Shown: one piece after another, positions 16,898 to 24,422 of the stretch
Layout of the letters: the number at the start of each line of letters is the position of its first letter
Position numbering within the stretch: the first letter of the stretch is position 1
IMG/VR virus record: IMGVR_UViG_3300025679_000219
Coordinates: 1 to 38,693 of that record
Direction: 5' to 3' (one strand)
DNA: 38,693 bases
From: a virus
The notes under the pieces: model-generated
Database searches by the model: none
What the model was told of the DNA's origin: nothing
Seen by the model: the letters and a program-made list of their open reading frames with translations, nothing else
Translations under genes and position numbers: made by a program

Positions 16898-17300
16898 TCG
16901 CTAGGATTTCAGATTTCAGATCGTCATCGCTCAAATTATTGATGGTGATCGCCATTTGATGTTTAACGTCCGCGTCAAGTCCTAAAAGTTTAGCCCGCCG
17001 CTCCATTATTTTAAGCATGCGGTCAATCGAGAATAGATGGCCGGCGCAAACTCCCGGCCAAATAGCCTGATGAGCACGATCAAGTCCTGCAAGCTCCACA
17101 TCTATGATACTGCCAGCCGCTTCTTGCCGCTCTTTTTTCCATTCCGTAGCTAACGCTCGCCAGTCTCTTGTGATCGTCGCTTGTGAAACCCCAAGTTGCG
17201 CCGCAATCTGGGTTGCCGACATTTTGCTATGCAGCCCTACCGCAACCTCGCGCCGCCTGTTAGCTATTTCCGCCTGTTTTGTTATGTTTTGTTGTTTCAA
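16875..17300 (-). CDS. terS: Terminase small subunit-like protein
   Basis: A 141-residue protein directly before terL. Residues about 12-55 are a helix-turn-helix (QIAAQLGVSQATITRDWRAL). A coiled-coil-like oligomerisation region with RMLKIMERRAKLLGL at about 93-107 follows, then an acidic C-terminus. This is the organisation of small terminases, which recognise the packaging site and regulate the large subunit. It begins with TTG at 17300 inside a TTGA overlap with the preceding stop; there is no good ribosome site, so translation is probably coupled. Confidence 0.7.
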   Translation of the reverse strand: MKQQNITKQAEIANRRREVAVGLHSKMSATQIAAQLGVSQATITRDWRALATEWKKERQEAAGSIIDVELAGLDRAHQAIWPGVCAGHLFSIDRMLKIMERRAKLLGLDADVKHQMAITINNLSDDDLKSEILAIAAQLET

Positions 17301-17581
17301 GCAGCGGTGAGGGCCGGGTCAACTTTGGTTGCTACGTACTCCAAAAATTCGGCGTACGAATCGACGGCTGCTTGCTGTTTAGCCTCAGCCGTCGCAAAAT
17401 CCGCGCCAGTTTTCGCGCAAACCGCCTGCAAAGTAGACGACGGGATTGTTAGTAATCTCTCGACTGCCGGGACGCCAGCCGATTCGACCGTTTTCAAAAG
17501 TTCTTGCTCAACGATTGGGATAACTAGCTGGGTAAGTCCAGCTTGCCCGAGGATTGATTCTGCAAAAGATATTAAGCTCAT
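17297..17581 (-). CDS. Conserved-position small helical protein
   Basis: A 94-residue ORF beginning at ATG 17581, in an ATGA overlap with the holin-like gene. The longer reading to 17857 would overlap that gene in another frame and is rejected. It is helical, without a membrane segment, and has one Cys. Unknown function. It lies between the lysis genes and terS and may belong to either group. Confidence 0.5.
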   Translation of the reverse strand: MSLISFAESILGQAGLTQLVIPIVEQELLKTVESAGVPAVERLLTIPSSTLQAVCAKTGADFATAEAKQQAAVDSYAEFLEYVATKVDPALTAA

Positions 17582-17802
17582 ATTGTTTTTTTTTGATCCG
17601 GGACATTGCCTCCCGGTGGGGCTTGGTAGTAAGAGTAAACGTTCATGGCTGCGGCTCCCACCGCGCCAATTCCCGCTACTAAGATGACGATTGACGAAAT
17701 CTGAGACGGTTCTTTGGAATAAACCGCGATAGATGCTGAAAATGTTAAGCAAAATTGACCGAGAGCTAGCGTAAAAACCCGAGCGAACTGAGGCTGTTTC
17801 AT
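17578..17802 (-). CDS. Holin-like two-helix membrane protein
   Basis: A 74-residue protein with two hydrophobic helices (about residues 8-27 and 34-55, the second VILVAGIGAVGAAAM) and a short polar C-terminus ending in Asp, Gln and Lys residues. Holins of this size make holes in the inner membrane at the set time so that the endolysin can reach its substrate. It is in the lysis cluster, start ATG in an ATGA overlap with the preceding gene and stop in an ATGA overlap with the next. Two segments and place support holin; sequence family not recognised. Confidence 0.6.
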   Translation of the reverse strand: MKQPQFARVFTLALGQFCLTFSASIAVYSKEPSQISSIVILVAGIGAVGAAAMNVYSYYQAPPGGNVPDQKKTI

Positions 17803-18077
17803 TTGTAGCCAAACCTTCGCTCTCCTTCGATTCGTGCGGTTCGCTGACCCAATTCATCGAGCTTGCTCATAACTTCTCGGTGGTTGGCACTCACATCCAT
17901 GCGCAACTGCCCAATGGTCGGATCATTATCGTGACTCTCTTGCTTTTTTGCGATAGCGGCCAACTTTTCAGTGATCATGTTCACCCTTGACCAGAGCACC
18001 ATTAAAGACGCGGTTGCGCTCATTACTAAAGTGCCGATAGCGGTTCCCGAGATAATCCAACTGGTCAGGTCATTCAC
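17799..18077 (-). CDS. Membrane-anchored coiled-coil protein of lysis cluster (XhlA-like)
   Basis: A 92-residue protein with one membrane helix at about residues 4-30 and a charged helical C-terminal half with heptad spacing, including REVMSKLDELGQR. This build resembles XhlA-type hemolysin/holin partners, which cooperate with a holin and endolysin. Start: GTG at 18077, in a GTGA overlap with the endolysin stop and with GGGAG 7 bases upstream; upstream GTG/TTG codons at 18083 and 18080 sit too close to that site. Role inferred from neighbours. Confidence 0.6.
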   Translation of the reverse strand: MNDLTSWIISGTAIGTLVMSATASLMVLWSRVNMITEKLAAIAKKQESHDNDPTIGQLRMDVSANHREVMSKLDELGQRTARIEGERRFGYK

Positions 18078-18667
18078 CAACACGCTCCCAAATCTCGAAC
18101 GTCGTCAAGGTCTATGTTGAACCCAAACATATCGGTTTCCACGCCCTGCACGATCACCGCCTTGTCCACAAACTCGCTATAACCAGCCCACCCAGTTGAT
18201 TGACTCAGCCACCCTGAATGAGCTAGCCCTGCGGCTATGAGACTCTTGCAAACGGGTCCACTGCCGTACACCGAAGCCAAATACCCTTTCTCTTTCATCT
18301 TGCCCTGAAATGCTCGGAAATAGCTATGAATGGCAGGCAAATCAGATTCCGAAGCCTCGTAATCGACACAAGCGAAAATAGGTTTTCCCCAAGCGAGATT
18401 GCCAGGATCGACCGCGTAAATCCATTCGATCGCAGCTTCGCCGTCCGAATAGCCCTGATTCTGTGTGAAATATCGCGGTCCGGTCGGAAAACCCGTTTCG
18501 AAGATTGTGAAGATTTTCAGCTCCGCTTTGTGAGCATCTTGAACGGCTGTCAGTGGCGAACGGTCTAACCTGGCATAAAGTCCAACCGCTTCAAATCCGG
18601 CTTGGGCAAAGTCGGAAAAGTGCCCGCTCGCATCCTCGGCTATATCAAATGCTTTTACTGTATTCAT
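18074..18667 (-). CDS. Endolysin, DUF1906 glycoside hydrolase-like
   Basis: A 197-residue protein of the DUF1906 (Rv2525c-like) TIM-barrel family. It opens with KAFDIAED and a Gly/Phe-rich loop, then a FAQAGFEAVGLYAR strand-helix, a conserved FACVDYEASESD (acidic cluster) and a final VQGVETDMFGFNIDLDDV with more acids. Such domains are thought to cleave cell-wall glycan and occur as phage endolysins. No signal peptide is present, so a holin is needed, which fits the adjacent genes. Start ATG is in an ATGA overlap. Confidence 0.7.
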   Translation of the reverse strand: MNTVKAFDIAEDASGHFSDFAQAGFEAVGLYARLDRSPLTAVQDAHKAELKIFTIFETGFPTGPRYFTQNQGYSDGEAAIEWIYAVDPGNLAWGKPIFACVDYEASESDLPAIHSYFRAFQGKMKEKGYLASVYGSGPVCKSLIAAGLAHSGWLSQSTGWAGYSEFVDKAVIVQGVETDMFGFNIDLDDVRDLGACW

Positions 18668-18930
18668 AATTTAATTCCTCCTAATCTTTGCAAAATCTTC
18701 TCGCCCGCTTCGAGTGCCTCTGCTTGCGTGTCATAGGGTTCCCTGCCGCAAGTCGTCATATACTCCTCATCCGCGCCCGGCTCATAAAAGAAATCAATGT
18801 ACGGGAAATAGACCCGCTCGCTACTTCTGTTGTAATATTCGCCGGGAGCCGTGAGCCTCACATTATCTGCGGACCCCACTTTGTAAAGGATTTCAATTGC
18901 CACCGGTTCCTTATTAAGTTCTGCTTTCAT
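18664..18930 (-). CDS. Hypothetical acidic protein before endolysin
   Basis: An 88-residue protein, acidic and Tyr/Glu-rich, with a helical C-terminus (QAEALEAGEKILQRLGG). No membrane segment or known motif. It overlaps the endolysin start (ATGA) and so is in the same transcript. Function unknown. Confidence 0.55.
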   Translation of the reverse strand: MKAELNKEPVAIEILYKVGSADNVRLTAPGEYYNRSSERVYFPYIDFFYEPGADEEYMTTCGREPYDTQAEALEAGEKILQRLGGIKL

Positions 18931-18979
18931 AAAATCATTTTGGTCTAACTAAACAGACCCGCGTACTCTCGAATTAGCA

Positions 18980-19141
18980 TTACAATATATCCCGATAATT
19001 GCTCGCGTCTGAGAAAACTCGGTTCACAACCCACATGAACGCAATCACGAATAGGCACCCAAGAACTATGTATCCTGTTGTGTTTCCCCTTCCATGAAGC
19101 ACCTTTATGACTCTGAAATTACATTCTGTTGTTTTACTCAT
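18980..19141 (-). CDS. Small single-span membrane protein
   Basis: A 53-residue ORF with GAGAGG 6 bases before its ATG (19141) and a TAA stop at 18980. Residues about 22-39 form one membrane helix (TGYIVLGCLFVIAFMWVV), with a basic N-terminus and polar C-terminus. Its place just before the lysis cluster suggests a lysis accessory such as an antiholin or spanin-like partner, but no lipobox or second gene supports spanin. Confidence 0.6.
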   Translation of the reverse strand: MSKTTECNFRVIKVLHGRGNTTGYIVLGCLFVIAFMWVVNRVFSDASNYRDIL

Positions 19142-19162
19142 ATTTTTGCCTCTCGGCCATTT

Positions 19163-19240
19163 CTATAGTGCATATTTGTTTTTCCTCTTATATAAAGACG
19201 TGTTCCCGGTCAAGTCGATTTTTGTATCAAATTTATACAT
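19163..19240 (-). CDS. Possible 25-residue peptide
   Basis: An ATG at 19240 follows the stop of the glycosidase gene by 2 bases, with AGGAG 7 bases upstream formed by the last codons of that gene. It encodes a short Lys/Asn-rich peptide to a TAG at 19163. The ribosome site is good, but length gives little statistical support. Confidence 0.25.
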   Translation of the reverse strand: MYKFDTKIDLTGNTSLYKRKNKYAL

Positions 19241-19242
19241 TT

Positions 19243-20823
19243 CTACGCTCCTGGCGTCGGGTAGCCGGTTGCCGCTTGCGCCGACGTATTTGCAGTTGGA
19301 GCACCTGTCCACGCGGTGCCCGAATTGGCAAACCCTGCCTGCACGTTCACTGTCGATTTTTGAGGCAAGTAGGCAAGCGTCCAGTTTAGCAACTGAGTCG
19401 CGTTGTTATTATTGTTAGAATAGATCATATCGTTGATTCCGCTCGCATCTACGCCAGTTTCACAAAAGAGCGAAAACGCCTCAAGACCTGGAAGGCTTGA
19501 AAGGTGGGCGATGATCTGAGCGTTTAGCCAGCCCCGTGTTTGGTCGTTGCCGCGCTGGAAATAGTTGGCTACGTTTTGGGTCAACATGCAAATCTGAGGT
19601 TCACTCGCGCCCGTTTCGGTGATCGCAATCGTTTTTGTTGGGAACAATATCCGGCAAATTGTCTGCACATTTGCAACTCTCGAAATCCACTGATTGACCA
19701 GCCCTTGCAACCCAGACCTGCATTTGGAATAAGCGTCAACGCCGCCCGGCGTGGAGCCTTGGTCAGCAGTAAAACATTGTAGGTAGATATGAAAATTGAG
19801 GACGTCACACGCCTCAAACCATGGGTCTCTGCGAGCTGCTAAAGTAAGCAGCATGTCGGGCAAATCGTCCCTATCGCCGTCGATCCCGTAGTAGTCAAAG
19901 TTGTCCTGGTAGATGTTTCCGAAGATGGTGCTGGTCATCACCTTGATTTGCGGAAACTGAGTTTTCAGCGCGGGCAAGATCGCGTTAGACATGTCGTTAA
20001 AATGCTTATCGTGCCTCATAATGCCGGCTCCGTCAATAACCACGCCCTGAACGTTTGGACGGATATTGACCGTTTTACCGGTCGGCGAGCTTTGCGGTGA
20101 GGTCACCGGAATGGTTGCTCCCGCATAAGCTGAGGTCAAGGTGATAGACCCCGAACTATAGTTATTGAACGGCAAAATCACCGCTTCTGACGTGCCAGGA
20201 CTTCCAATGCAGACCGCGTTTTGACCGGTGTTCCAGTTCGGATCATACCAATTAGCAAGTGAAACGGTTGTCGCACCGTTTATAATTGGCGAGGCAGACG
20301 CCAACTCGTTATATTGTCCTCCGATATTTGCGCCCGTTGGAGCAACGTTTGGAGTGATATTTACAAAACCAGGCTCATTCCACCACTCGATATAAATATG
20401 CTTAGCTGGATCAAGCCCGTAGCCCTCACAAACCGCTATACATTCAGCGATGTAGACCGAGTAACCCGCAAGCATTGCCGCGAAAACGCGGTCGGTTTGA
20501 TAATTGGCAGCTGCAGAATCAAAAGGTCTGGAAAGAGTTGAAGAGCCGCCAGTGACATAGCTCGCATCTGATCTAAGCCCAATTGCCTCATATTCGGTTT
20601 CCAAATTCGGTCCGCCGTCAAGCTGCAAGATGATTGAATGACCTTTGACAAACAGGTAGTTCCAAAGCTTGACCCACGGTTCGGTTGGTCCGAATGTCAT
20701 TGGCGTGTGCAGCGAGCAAATATACTCAGACCCGGGGTTGTAACGAACGCCTTGGTATCCTATCAGGTTATAGACTGCCGCTGTTGGAGTATCAGCCGCC
20801 GGGTCAATGTTTGCAACGTGCAT
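19243..20823 (-). CDS. Virion-associated glycosidase of GH clan A type (probable)
   Basis: A 526-residue protein with the two signature glutamates of clan GH-A glycoside hydrolases. The acid/base is Glu150 in YIEWWNEPGF and the nucleophile is Glu403 in KTIAITETGA. LNFHIYL (about 342-348) supplies the usual His/Tyr strand. The rest fits an (alpha/beta)8 barrel with a beta-rich insert at about 190-260 and a Gly/Thr/Ala C-terminal tail. There is no signal peptide, so it likely acts on the virion, degrading host surface polysaccharide during adsorption. It sits with fibre-like genes. Substrate unknown; ATG 20823 has AAGGAG upstream. Confidence 0.7.
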   Translation of the reverse strand: MHVANIDPAADTPTAAVYNLIGYQGVRYNPGSEYICSLHTPMTFGPTEPWVKLWNYLFVKGHSIILQLDGGPNLETEYEAIGLRSDASYVTGGSSTLSRPFDSAAANYQTDRVFAAMLAGYSVYIAECIAVCEGYGLDPAKHIYIEWWNEPGFVNITPNVAPTGANIGGQYNELASASPIINGATTVSLANWYDPNWNTGQNAVCIGSPGTSEAVILPFNNYSSGSITLTSAYAGATIPVTSPQSSPTGKTVNIRPNVQGVVIDGAGIMRHDKHFNDMSNAILPALKTQFPQIKVMTSTIFGNIYQDNFDYYGIDGDRDDLPDMLLTLAARRDPWFEACDVLNFHIYLQCFTADQGSTPGGVDAYSKCRSGLQGLVNQWISRVANVQTICRILFPTKTIAITETGASEPQICMLTQNVANYFQRGNDQTRGWLNAQIIAHLSSLPGLEAFSLFCETGVDASGINDMIYSNNNNNATQLLNWTLAYLPQKSTVNVQAGFANSGTAWTGAPTANTSAQAATGYPTPGA

Positions 20824-20829
20824 TTTGAG

Positions 20830-20985
20830 TTACTGCTCCTTTTCTGGCTGTTTGCCTGACCGGAATCCCACAAGTCGTTCGCGAGACGCTCGGAAATCGT
20901 AGACTTTTTGCTCTCGCCTTTCAGCTTGCGCTGTCAATCTCTGCGACGCAGTGAATTTGATTGAAACTAGCCGCCTTAAAATCAT
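20830..20985 (-). CDS. Small basic protein
   Basis: A 51-residue ORF between two virion genes. Its ATG shares a base with the TGA of the upstream gene (TGATG), and its last codons supply the AAGGAG for the next gene. It is Arg/Lys/Gln-rich and helical (RLTAQAERREQKVYDFRASR). Unknown function, probably structural or a nucleic-acid binder. Confidence 0.55.
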   Translation of the reverse strand: MILRRLVSIKFTASQRLTAQAERREQKVYDFRASRERLVGFRSGKQPEKEQ

Positions 20986-21827
20986 CAGCTAGCCCAAAGG
21001 TAGGGCACCCACTTAGTCGGCTCTCCTCCACTTGGTTGAGCGGTAAAGTTCTGATCGGTATAAAACGCCGAGTAATTTGTTGGAGGAGCGTAGTTAAAGT
21101 CAACTGCGCTCATGCCCGGAATCTGAGCCTCAAAAGTCGCGCCCGAAATCGGGCCAGCAGTTGTCCCAGCATCATAAAAACCACCGTTACCCCAACCGAA
21201 CGAATCGTTGCTTATTGGAGTGGCACCTACCCCGTATGATTCAATCGCGGGTAAATTTTCGTTTATAAAAGAACCGCAGTAACCGATTTCCTGAATGATT
21301 TGCAACCAGTAAAGCCCGGCAGTAGTGATCGAAACCGGCGTCGCAAACTGAAACATAGCTGCGTTGATATTGGACAATGGCGCATTCGATAATTGAGCCA
21401 TTGCCGTTGCCCAAGTAGTCGGCGCCGACTGCCCTAAAATTGCAAGTGGCAGGCCAGTTGTAGAGCCTGTATATCGTTCGCCGTCCGAACCCATCAACGC
21501 ACCTGCAAGTTTCATTAAGCCAAAATTTGCGGGAAGTATGTTTGGGGTATAGGACACCGTAGTTTTGTTCGAGATCGTAAAACCGCCGTAGACATTAAAT
21601 CCGAATCCGATGTAAGTGCCCAGATCATTTGGACCGATATAGCGTTTGATGAAATGCCGATAGCAAGCCCGCGTGCCAGGAATCGCGGTTGATTGATTTG
21701 TATAGGCAATTATCGAAGTGTAGTTAAGCGCACCCGGGTGACCCCAAATAGTGGAATCTGGCCCAAGCACTTTAACGCCTGCCCGGTTTACTGACGCTGT
21801 TTGAACTGGAAAATTGTTTACGCTCAC
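20985..21827 (-). CDS. Putative virion surface / fibre protein
   Basis: A 280-residue protein, Asn/Gly/Ser/Thr-rich with regular beta-strand spacing and aromatic residues, no membrane segment and little charge. This resembles the folded heads of phage fibres. It has a GTG start in a GTGA overlap with the preceding gene and is followed by the glycosidase pair. No recognised family; role inferred from composition and neighbours. Confidence 0.5.
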   Translation of the reverse strand: MSVNNFPVQTASVNRAGVKVLGPDSTIWGHPGALNYTSIIAYTNQSTAIPGTRACYRHFIKRYIGPNDLGTYIGFGFNVYGGFTISNKTTVSYTPNILPANFGLMKLAGALMGSDGERYTGSTTGLPLAILGQSAPTTWATAMAQLSNAPLSNINAAMFQFATPVSITTAGLYWLQIIQEIGYCGSFINENLPAIESYGVGATPISNDSFGWGNGGFYDAGTTAGPISGATFEAQIPGMSAVDFNYAPPTNYSAFYTDQNFTAQPSGGEPTKWVPYLWAS

Positions 21828-22129
21828 AAAATCACCTCTTGCGCTTTGTAACTAGCCGACGCTCCGCCAGCCGCCCGGACGTAAAGCGCGCTGCCGTACG
21901 GAAATGGAACCAGGAAAGTTTGCCCTGGCGAGAGCGAATACCAGGCAAAGATGTCGGTTGAAAGGTTCGTGACCTCCAAATTTGCCGCGCTTGAGGTAGG
22001 CACGAAAAACAAAACGCCATCTCTAGTTTCCTGCGCCGCCGAAAAAGTCACAAGCGACCATGTTGATCCGGTTACTGTTTGATTGTCCAAAACCGTCCCT
22101 AAAAACTGTCTGTCTAGTTCATCTGCCAT
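21824..22129 (-). CDS. Small beta-rich virion-like protein
   Basis: A 101-residue protein of strand-turn pattern with a hydrophobic YSLSPGQTFLVPFPYGSALYVRA stretch (read as two overlapping strands), suggesting a small jelly-roll or beta-sandwich. Gene order ties it to the fibre-like genes downstream (GTGA overlap). Function unknown. Confidence 0.5.
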   Translation of the reverse strand: MADELDRQFLGTVLDNQTVTGSTWSLVTFSAAQETRDGVLFFVPTSSAANLEVTNLSTDIFAWYSLSPGQTFLVPFPYGSALYVRAAGGASASYKAQEVIL

Positions 22130-22145
22130 TTTTGGTCACAAAGAA

Positions 22146-22189
22146 AGCGAGACTCCTACACCCCGTCAAAAGGGCGCAAAAATCTCGCT
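22146..22189 (-). terminator. Possible weak terminator or leader hairpin
   Basis: AGCGAGA (22146-22152) and TCTCGCT (22183-22189) form a 7-bp stem with an inner CCC/GGG pairing, followed on the leftward strand by TTTCTTT. It lies between the first late gene and the 101-residue gene. The T-rich flank is poor, so it could instead be a leader structure. Confidence 0.35.
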
Positions 22190-22225
22190 GACGAATGCCT
22201 AGACGGATGAAAGCCGAGGAACGTT

Positions 22226-22741
22226 TCAAAGTTTTTTATCAAATGCAAATTTTCTTGCAAGCCGAAGGTGCTCTCGGTTCAAGACCGTTTCGTAATTTTC
22301 ACCCCATACGGCGCAAAAGGCGAGTGTTTCAGCGCAAGCAAATGCGGATAAATTGGGCTGAGTGCTCAGAATATCGCGCCGATCTACCGATTCCCAGGTT
22401 TTGGGCGGCTCCGCCTCCTGAGTTAGCCACTCACTTGTGCTTCCATCGGCGAACTTATACCTAACTGCGCTTTGGTAAGTAAGGTTGCGGACGTATATAA
22501 ATTCCAAAAGTGAGAAGCATTTTACGGGCTTTCGCTTCAGCCAGGTATCTACGTCTATAAACTTATCAAGAATTCCAGGAAGCGAGCCTTTGACTAAGTT
22601 CCTGGCTCCCGACTGCCCGTCAAATGTTCGCGGAACCGCTGAATCATCGCCCGATAACTCCCGTTCTTGCCTGACCAAACCCCACGCTTGAAAATAAGTT
22701 AGGCACCGCTGCCCACTTTGCCCTGCCCACCAAGGATTCAT
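22226..22741 (-). CDS. First gene of leftward late region, unknown
   Basis: A 171-residue soluble protein, rich in Trp, Cys and charged residues, starting at ATG 22741 with no Shine-Dalgarno. A TGGTATTTT extended -10-like element at 22757-22749 would place the transcript start almost at the ATG, so the message could be leaderless. Being first in the late region it may be a regulator such as an antiterminator or late activator, but no motif supports that. A second possibility is a protein carried with the fibre genes. Confidence 0.45.
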   Translation of the reverse strand: MNPWWAGQSGQRCLTYFQAWGLVRQERELSGDDSAVPRTFDGQSGARNLVKGSLPGILDKFIDVDTWLKRKPVKCFSLLEFIYVRNLTYQSAVRYKFADGSTSEWLTQEAEPPKTWESVDRRDILSTQPNLSAFACAETLAFCAVWGENYETVLNREHLRLARKFAFDKKL

Positions 22742-22749
22742 TAATTACT

Positions 22750-22806
22750 AAAATACCAGGTTTGCCAAAAAGTTAGTACCAAAGTAAGCCAGTAAATTTA
22801 CCAGGT
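22750..22806 (-). promoter_or_regulatory. Operator-like repeats and leftward late promoter region
   Basis: TACCAGGTTTGC occurs twice in direct orientation (22754-22765 and 22799-22810), 45 bp apart. The second extends to an imperfect inverted repeat AGCCAGTA-AATT-TACCAGGT (22787-22806) that matches the 30.3-kb operator. On the leftward strand the first copy overlaps TGGTATTTT, an extended -10 motif for the gene at 22741. Confidence 0.5.
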
Positions 22807-22873
22807 TTGCGAGGATATTGAAAAAAGTCCCTGAAAGGTGAAACTATTACCTATCAACTGGCGTCTATATATA

Positions 22874-22910
22874 TGTAGGTTGGAAGAAAAGAGAAAATCC
22901 CTACACGGAG
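22874..22910 (+). other. Leader hairpin before the Shine-Dalgarno
   Basis: TGTAGG (22874-22879) pairs with CCTACA (22900-22905), and GGAG follows at 22907-22910, 11 bases ahead of the ATG at 22922. This is the first of three hairpins at the same place in this operon. Confidence 0.45.
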
Positions 22911-22921
22911 AAAACAAAACT

Positions 22922-23473
22922 ATGAGTCTTGCAATTTATGCCAAAGCTGTTGAGCTAACCCCGTCGCTCGCTCGCGAAGGGCTCCGGGTTTGGGTGCCAG
23001 TTACAACAGCACCAACTGACCCCCGGTACTTCCCCCGTACCTACGTAGAGTGTTTTAGGCTCGTTAGGGATGGTGATAGCTGGGCATTGGATTTTTACGC
23101 CAGCGCGTCCTGCAAATTGCCGGGCGATCCGTTTAACTGCGGAGCGCGAGTTGATATGCTGGCTATAAGCGACTATGAGCATATCAACGCACAGACTCGA
23201 TTTGTCAGGGATGGCTTACCCCCCAAAGGTGGCTTAAGCCACAATGCGCGAGACAATAGCTTGGAGCCTGGGGTATCAGTTTTCCGCGCTGCTAAAATCA
23301 AATCCGGCTGGGTAATCGAGGGCAATGCAGGCGGGATGATACTCGGGCGGTCAAAACTGTATGAGGTGACAGGTGACCTTTTGCCGGGCACAGGATCAGA
23401 CGGCGAGCCTCTGTTGGCTAACTGTAAGGTGGCGCGGGAGATCAAAAGCTTTTGGCGTTTCGCCAGATATTGA
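22922..23473 (+). CDS. Unknown protein, first gene of hairpin-leader operon
   Basis: A 183-residue protein from ATG 22922, with GGAG 11 bases upstream; an in-frame ATG at 22838 lies before the leader hairpin and is less likely. It is mixed beta and alpha with no membrane segment and no motif I recognise; the C-terminal third is strand-rich. It is transcribed rightward from the 22.7-kb divergent region with two further unknown genes and a DNA-binding protein. Confidence 0.5.
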   Translation: MSLAIYAKAVELTPSLAREGLRVWVPVTTAPTDPRYFPRTYVECFRLVRDGDSWALDFYASASCKLPGDPFNCGARVDMLAISDYEHINAQTRFVRDGLPPKGGLSHNARDNSLEPGVSVFRAAKIKSGWVIEGNAGGMILGRSKLYEVTGDLLPGTGSDGEPLLANCKVAREIKSFWRFARY

Positions 23474-23477
23474 CCAT

Positions 23478-23549
23478 CTCGAATACTCAAGCTCTACAAA
23501 ACGATTTTAAGGGAATTGCCAGGACTCGCGAAAACTGGCATGGAGAATA
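23478..23549 (+). repeat. Repeated leader element, copy 1
   Basis: This 72-base element includes ACGATTTTAAGGG and the hairpin GCCAG/CTGGC, then TGGAGAATAA with the Shine-Dalgarno. Copy 2 (23964-24034) has the same order, about 80 percent identity by eye. It sits between the first and second genes. Confidence 0.6.
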
Positions 23550-23555
23550 AACAAA

Positions 23556-23981
23556 ATGAATATGAATAAAGAGGACGAAAACGAAAAAGAACTTGCCCTA
23601 TATGATGAGTTAATCCGACTCTCGGATAGGATTGGCGACCGGGTCCAAACTACTCCAGGGTGTCCGTACCGAACTACTGGGTTCAGCCTTCGTTGCCAGC
23701 AAACCGGTAGGCGGTCTACCAAGATCGTTTTAGATGCTCCAATACCGTGGGGCAACGATACGGATACTTTCGTGCTCGCTCACGCTAGGACAGCGGAGGA
23801 GTTTGCTGAAACTATCGCGGCACTACATAGACTTCTCGACGCTCACTGGGACACCCTTCGGGGTGACATGGCTGACACTGAAGGTTACTGGACTGATCCA
23901 GAGGTCGGCACACCGATGAAGGTAGTAGACCCGGTAACCGGTAAAAGCTTAATTAACTCTAAACTCGAGTACTCAAGCTGA
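23556..23981 (+). CDS. Unknown acidic protein, second gene of hairpin-leader operon
   Basis: A 141-residue protein, strongly acidic, with a charged helical N-terminus (MNKEDENEKELALYDELIRL) and a helical region near 80-105 (ARTAEEFAETIAALHRLLDAHW). One Cys pair is present (residues 36 and 47). There is no known domain. It is preceded by the repeated leader element and followed by a second copy. Confidence 0.5.
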   Translation: MNMNKEDENEKELALYDELIRLSDRIGDRVQTTPGCPYRTTGFSLRCQQTGRRSTKIVLDAPIPWGNDTDTFVLAHARTAEEFAETIAALHRLLDAHWDTLRGDMADTEGYWTDPEVGTPMKVVDPVTGKSLINSKLEYSS

Positions 23982-24034
23982 GAACGATTTTAAGGGAGTC
24001 GCCAGAACTCGTGAAAATTGGCATTGGGGAATAA
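23964..24034 (+). repeat. Repeated leader element, copy 2
   Basis: Copy 2 contains AACGATTTTAAGGG, then GCCAG/TTGGC as a hairpin in which a C-G pair of copy 1 is replaced by a G-T wobble, then GGGGAATAA just before the third gene. The pairing is kept although bases change, the mark of a selected RNA structure. Confidence 0.6.
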
Positions 24035-24415
24035 ATGAAGAAAATACAGATCAAAAACAAATTCGTCAAGAACACGGGTGCCCAGGGTGGGCACCCCCAA
24101 ATTGCTTACGTCGCTAGTTTGCAGGGCTCGCCCCTGCTCGAAAAATGCTACCACGGCTCCGGGGAGGTGGTTGTCACACTGGATAAAACCTCGCTGGAAA
24201 TCCTGGGGTTTGAATACCTTGAGAAATTCGATGAGCCGGGTCCGAACCGGATTGAACTCCCTATAAACGATGATGGCGAGGTTCTCTACGCTGAAATGCC
24301 GGACGGGTCGCCCGTGCCAAAAGAGGGGCAATACGGCGACCTGCTCAAGGTCAGGGCGATGGCGAGCTGCACGGAGCTGTGCATCACCCACGGCTCAGGA
24401 CGCTCAACCTATTGA
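24035..24415 (+). CDS. Unknown protein, third gene of hairpin-leader operon
   Basis: A 126-residue protein with a basic N-terminus (MKKIQIKNKFVKN), beta-rich middle and a Cys/His-poor end. No family recognised. ATG 24035 directly follows the repeated leader; the stop is 5 bases before the HTH gene's ribosome site. Confidence 0.5.
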   Translation: MKKIQIKNKFVKNTGAQGGHPQIAYVASLQGSPLLEKCYHGSGEVVVTLDKTSLEILGFEYLEKFDEPGPNRIELPINDDGEVLYAEMPDGSPVPKEGQYGDLLKVRAMASCTELCITHGSGRSTY

Positions 24416-24422
24416 GGACGGA

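Noticed and set aside
17582-17857. N-terminal extension of the 94-residue gene to 17857
   Set aside because: It overlaps the holin-like gene in another frame; the ATG at 17581 lies in an ATGA overlap typical here.
22838-22921. Start at 22838 for the first gene of the hairpin operon
   Set aside because: This would place the hairpin and ribosome site within coding sequence; ATG 22922 follows a GGAG.
24270-24422. Upstream part of the HTH ORF from 24270
   Set aside because: It overlaps the third operon gene out of frame and is Cys/Arg-rich low-quality sequence; TTG 24423 is better.
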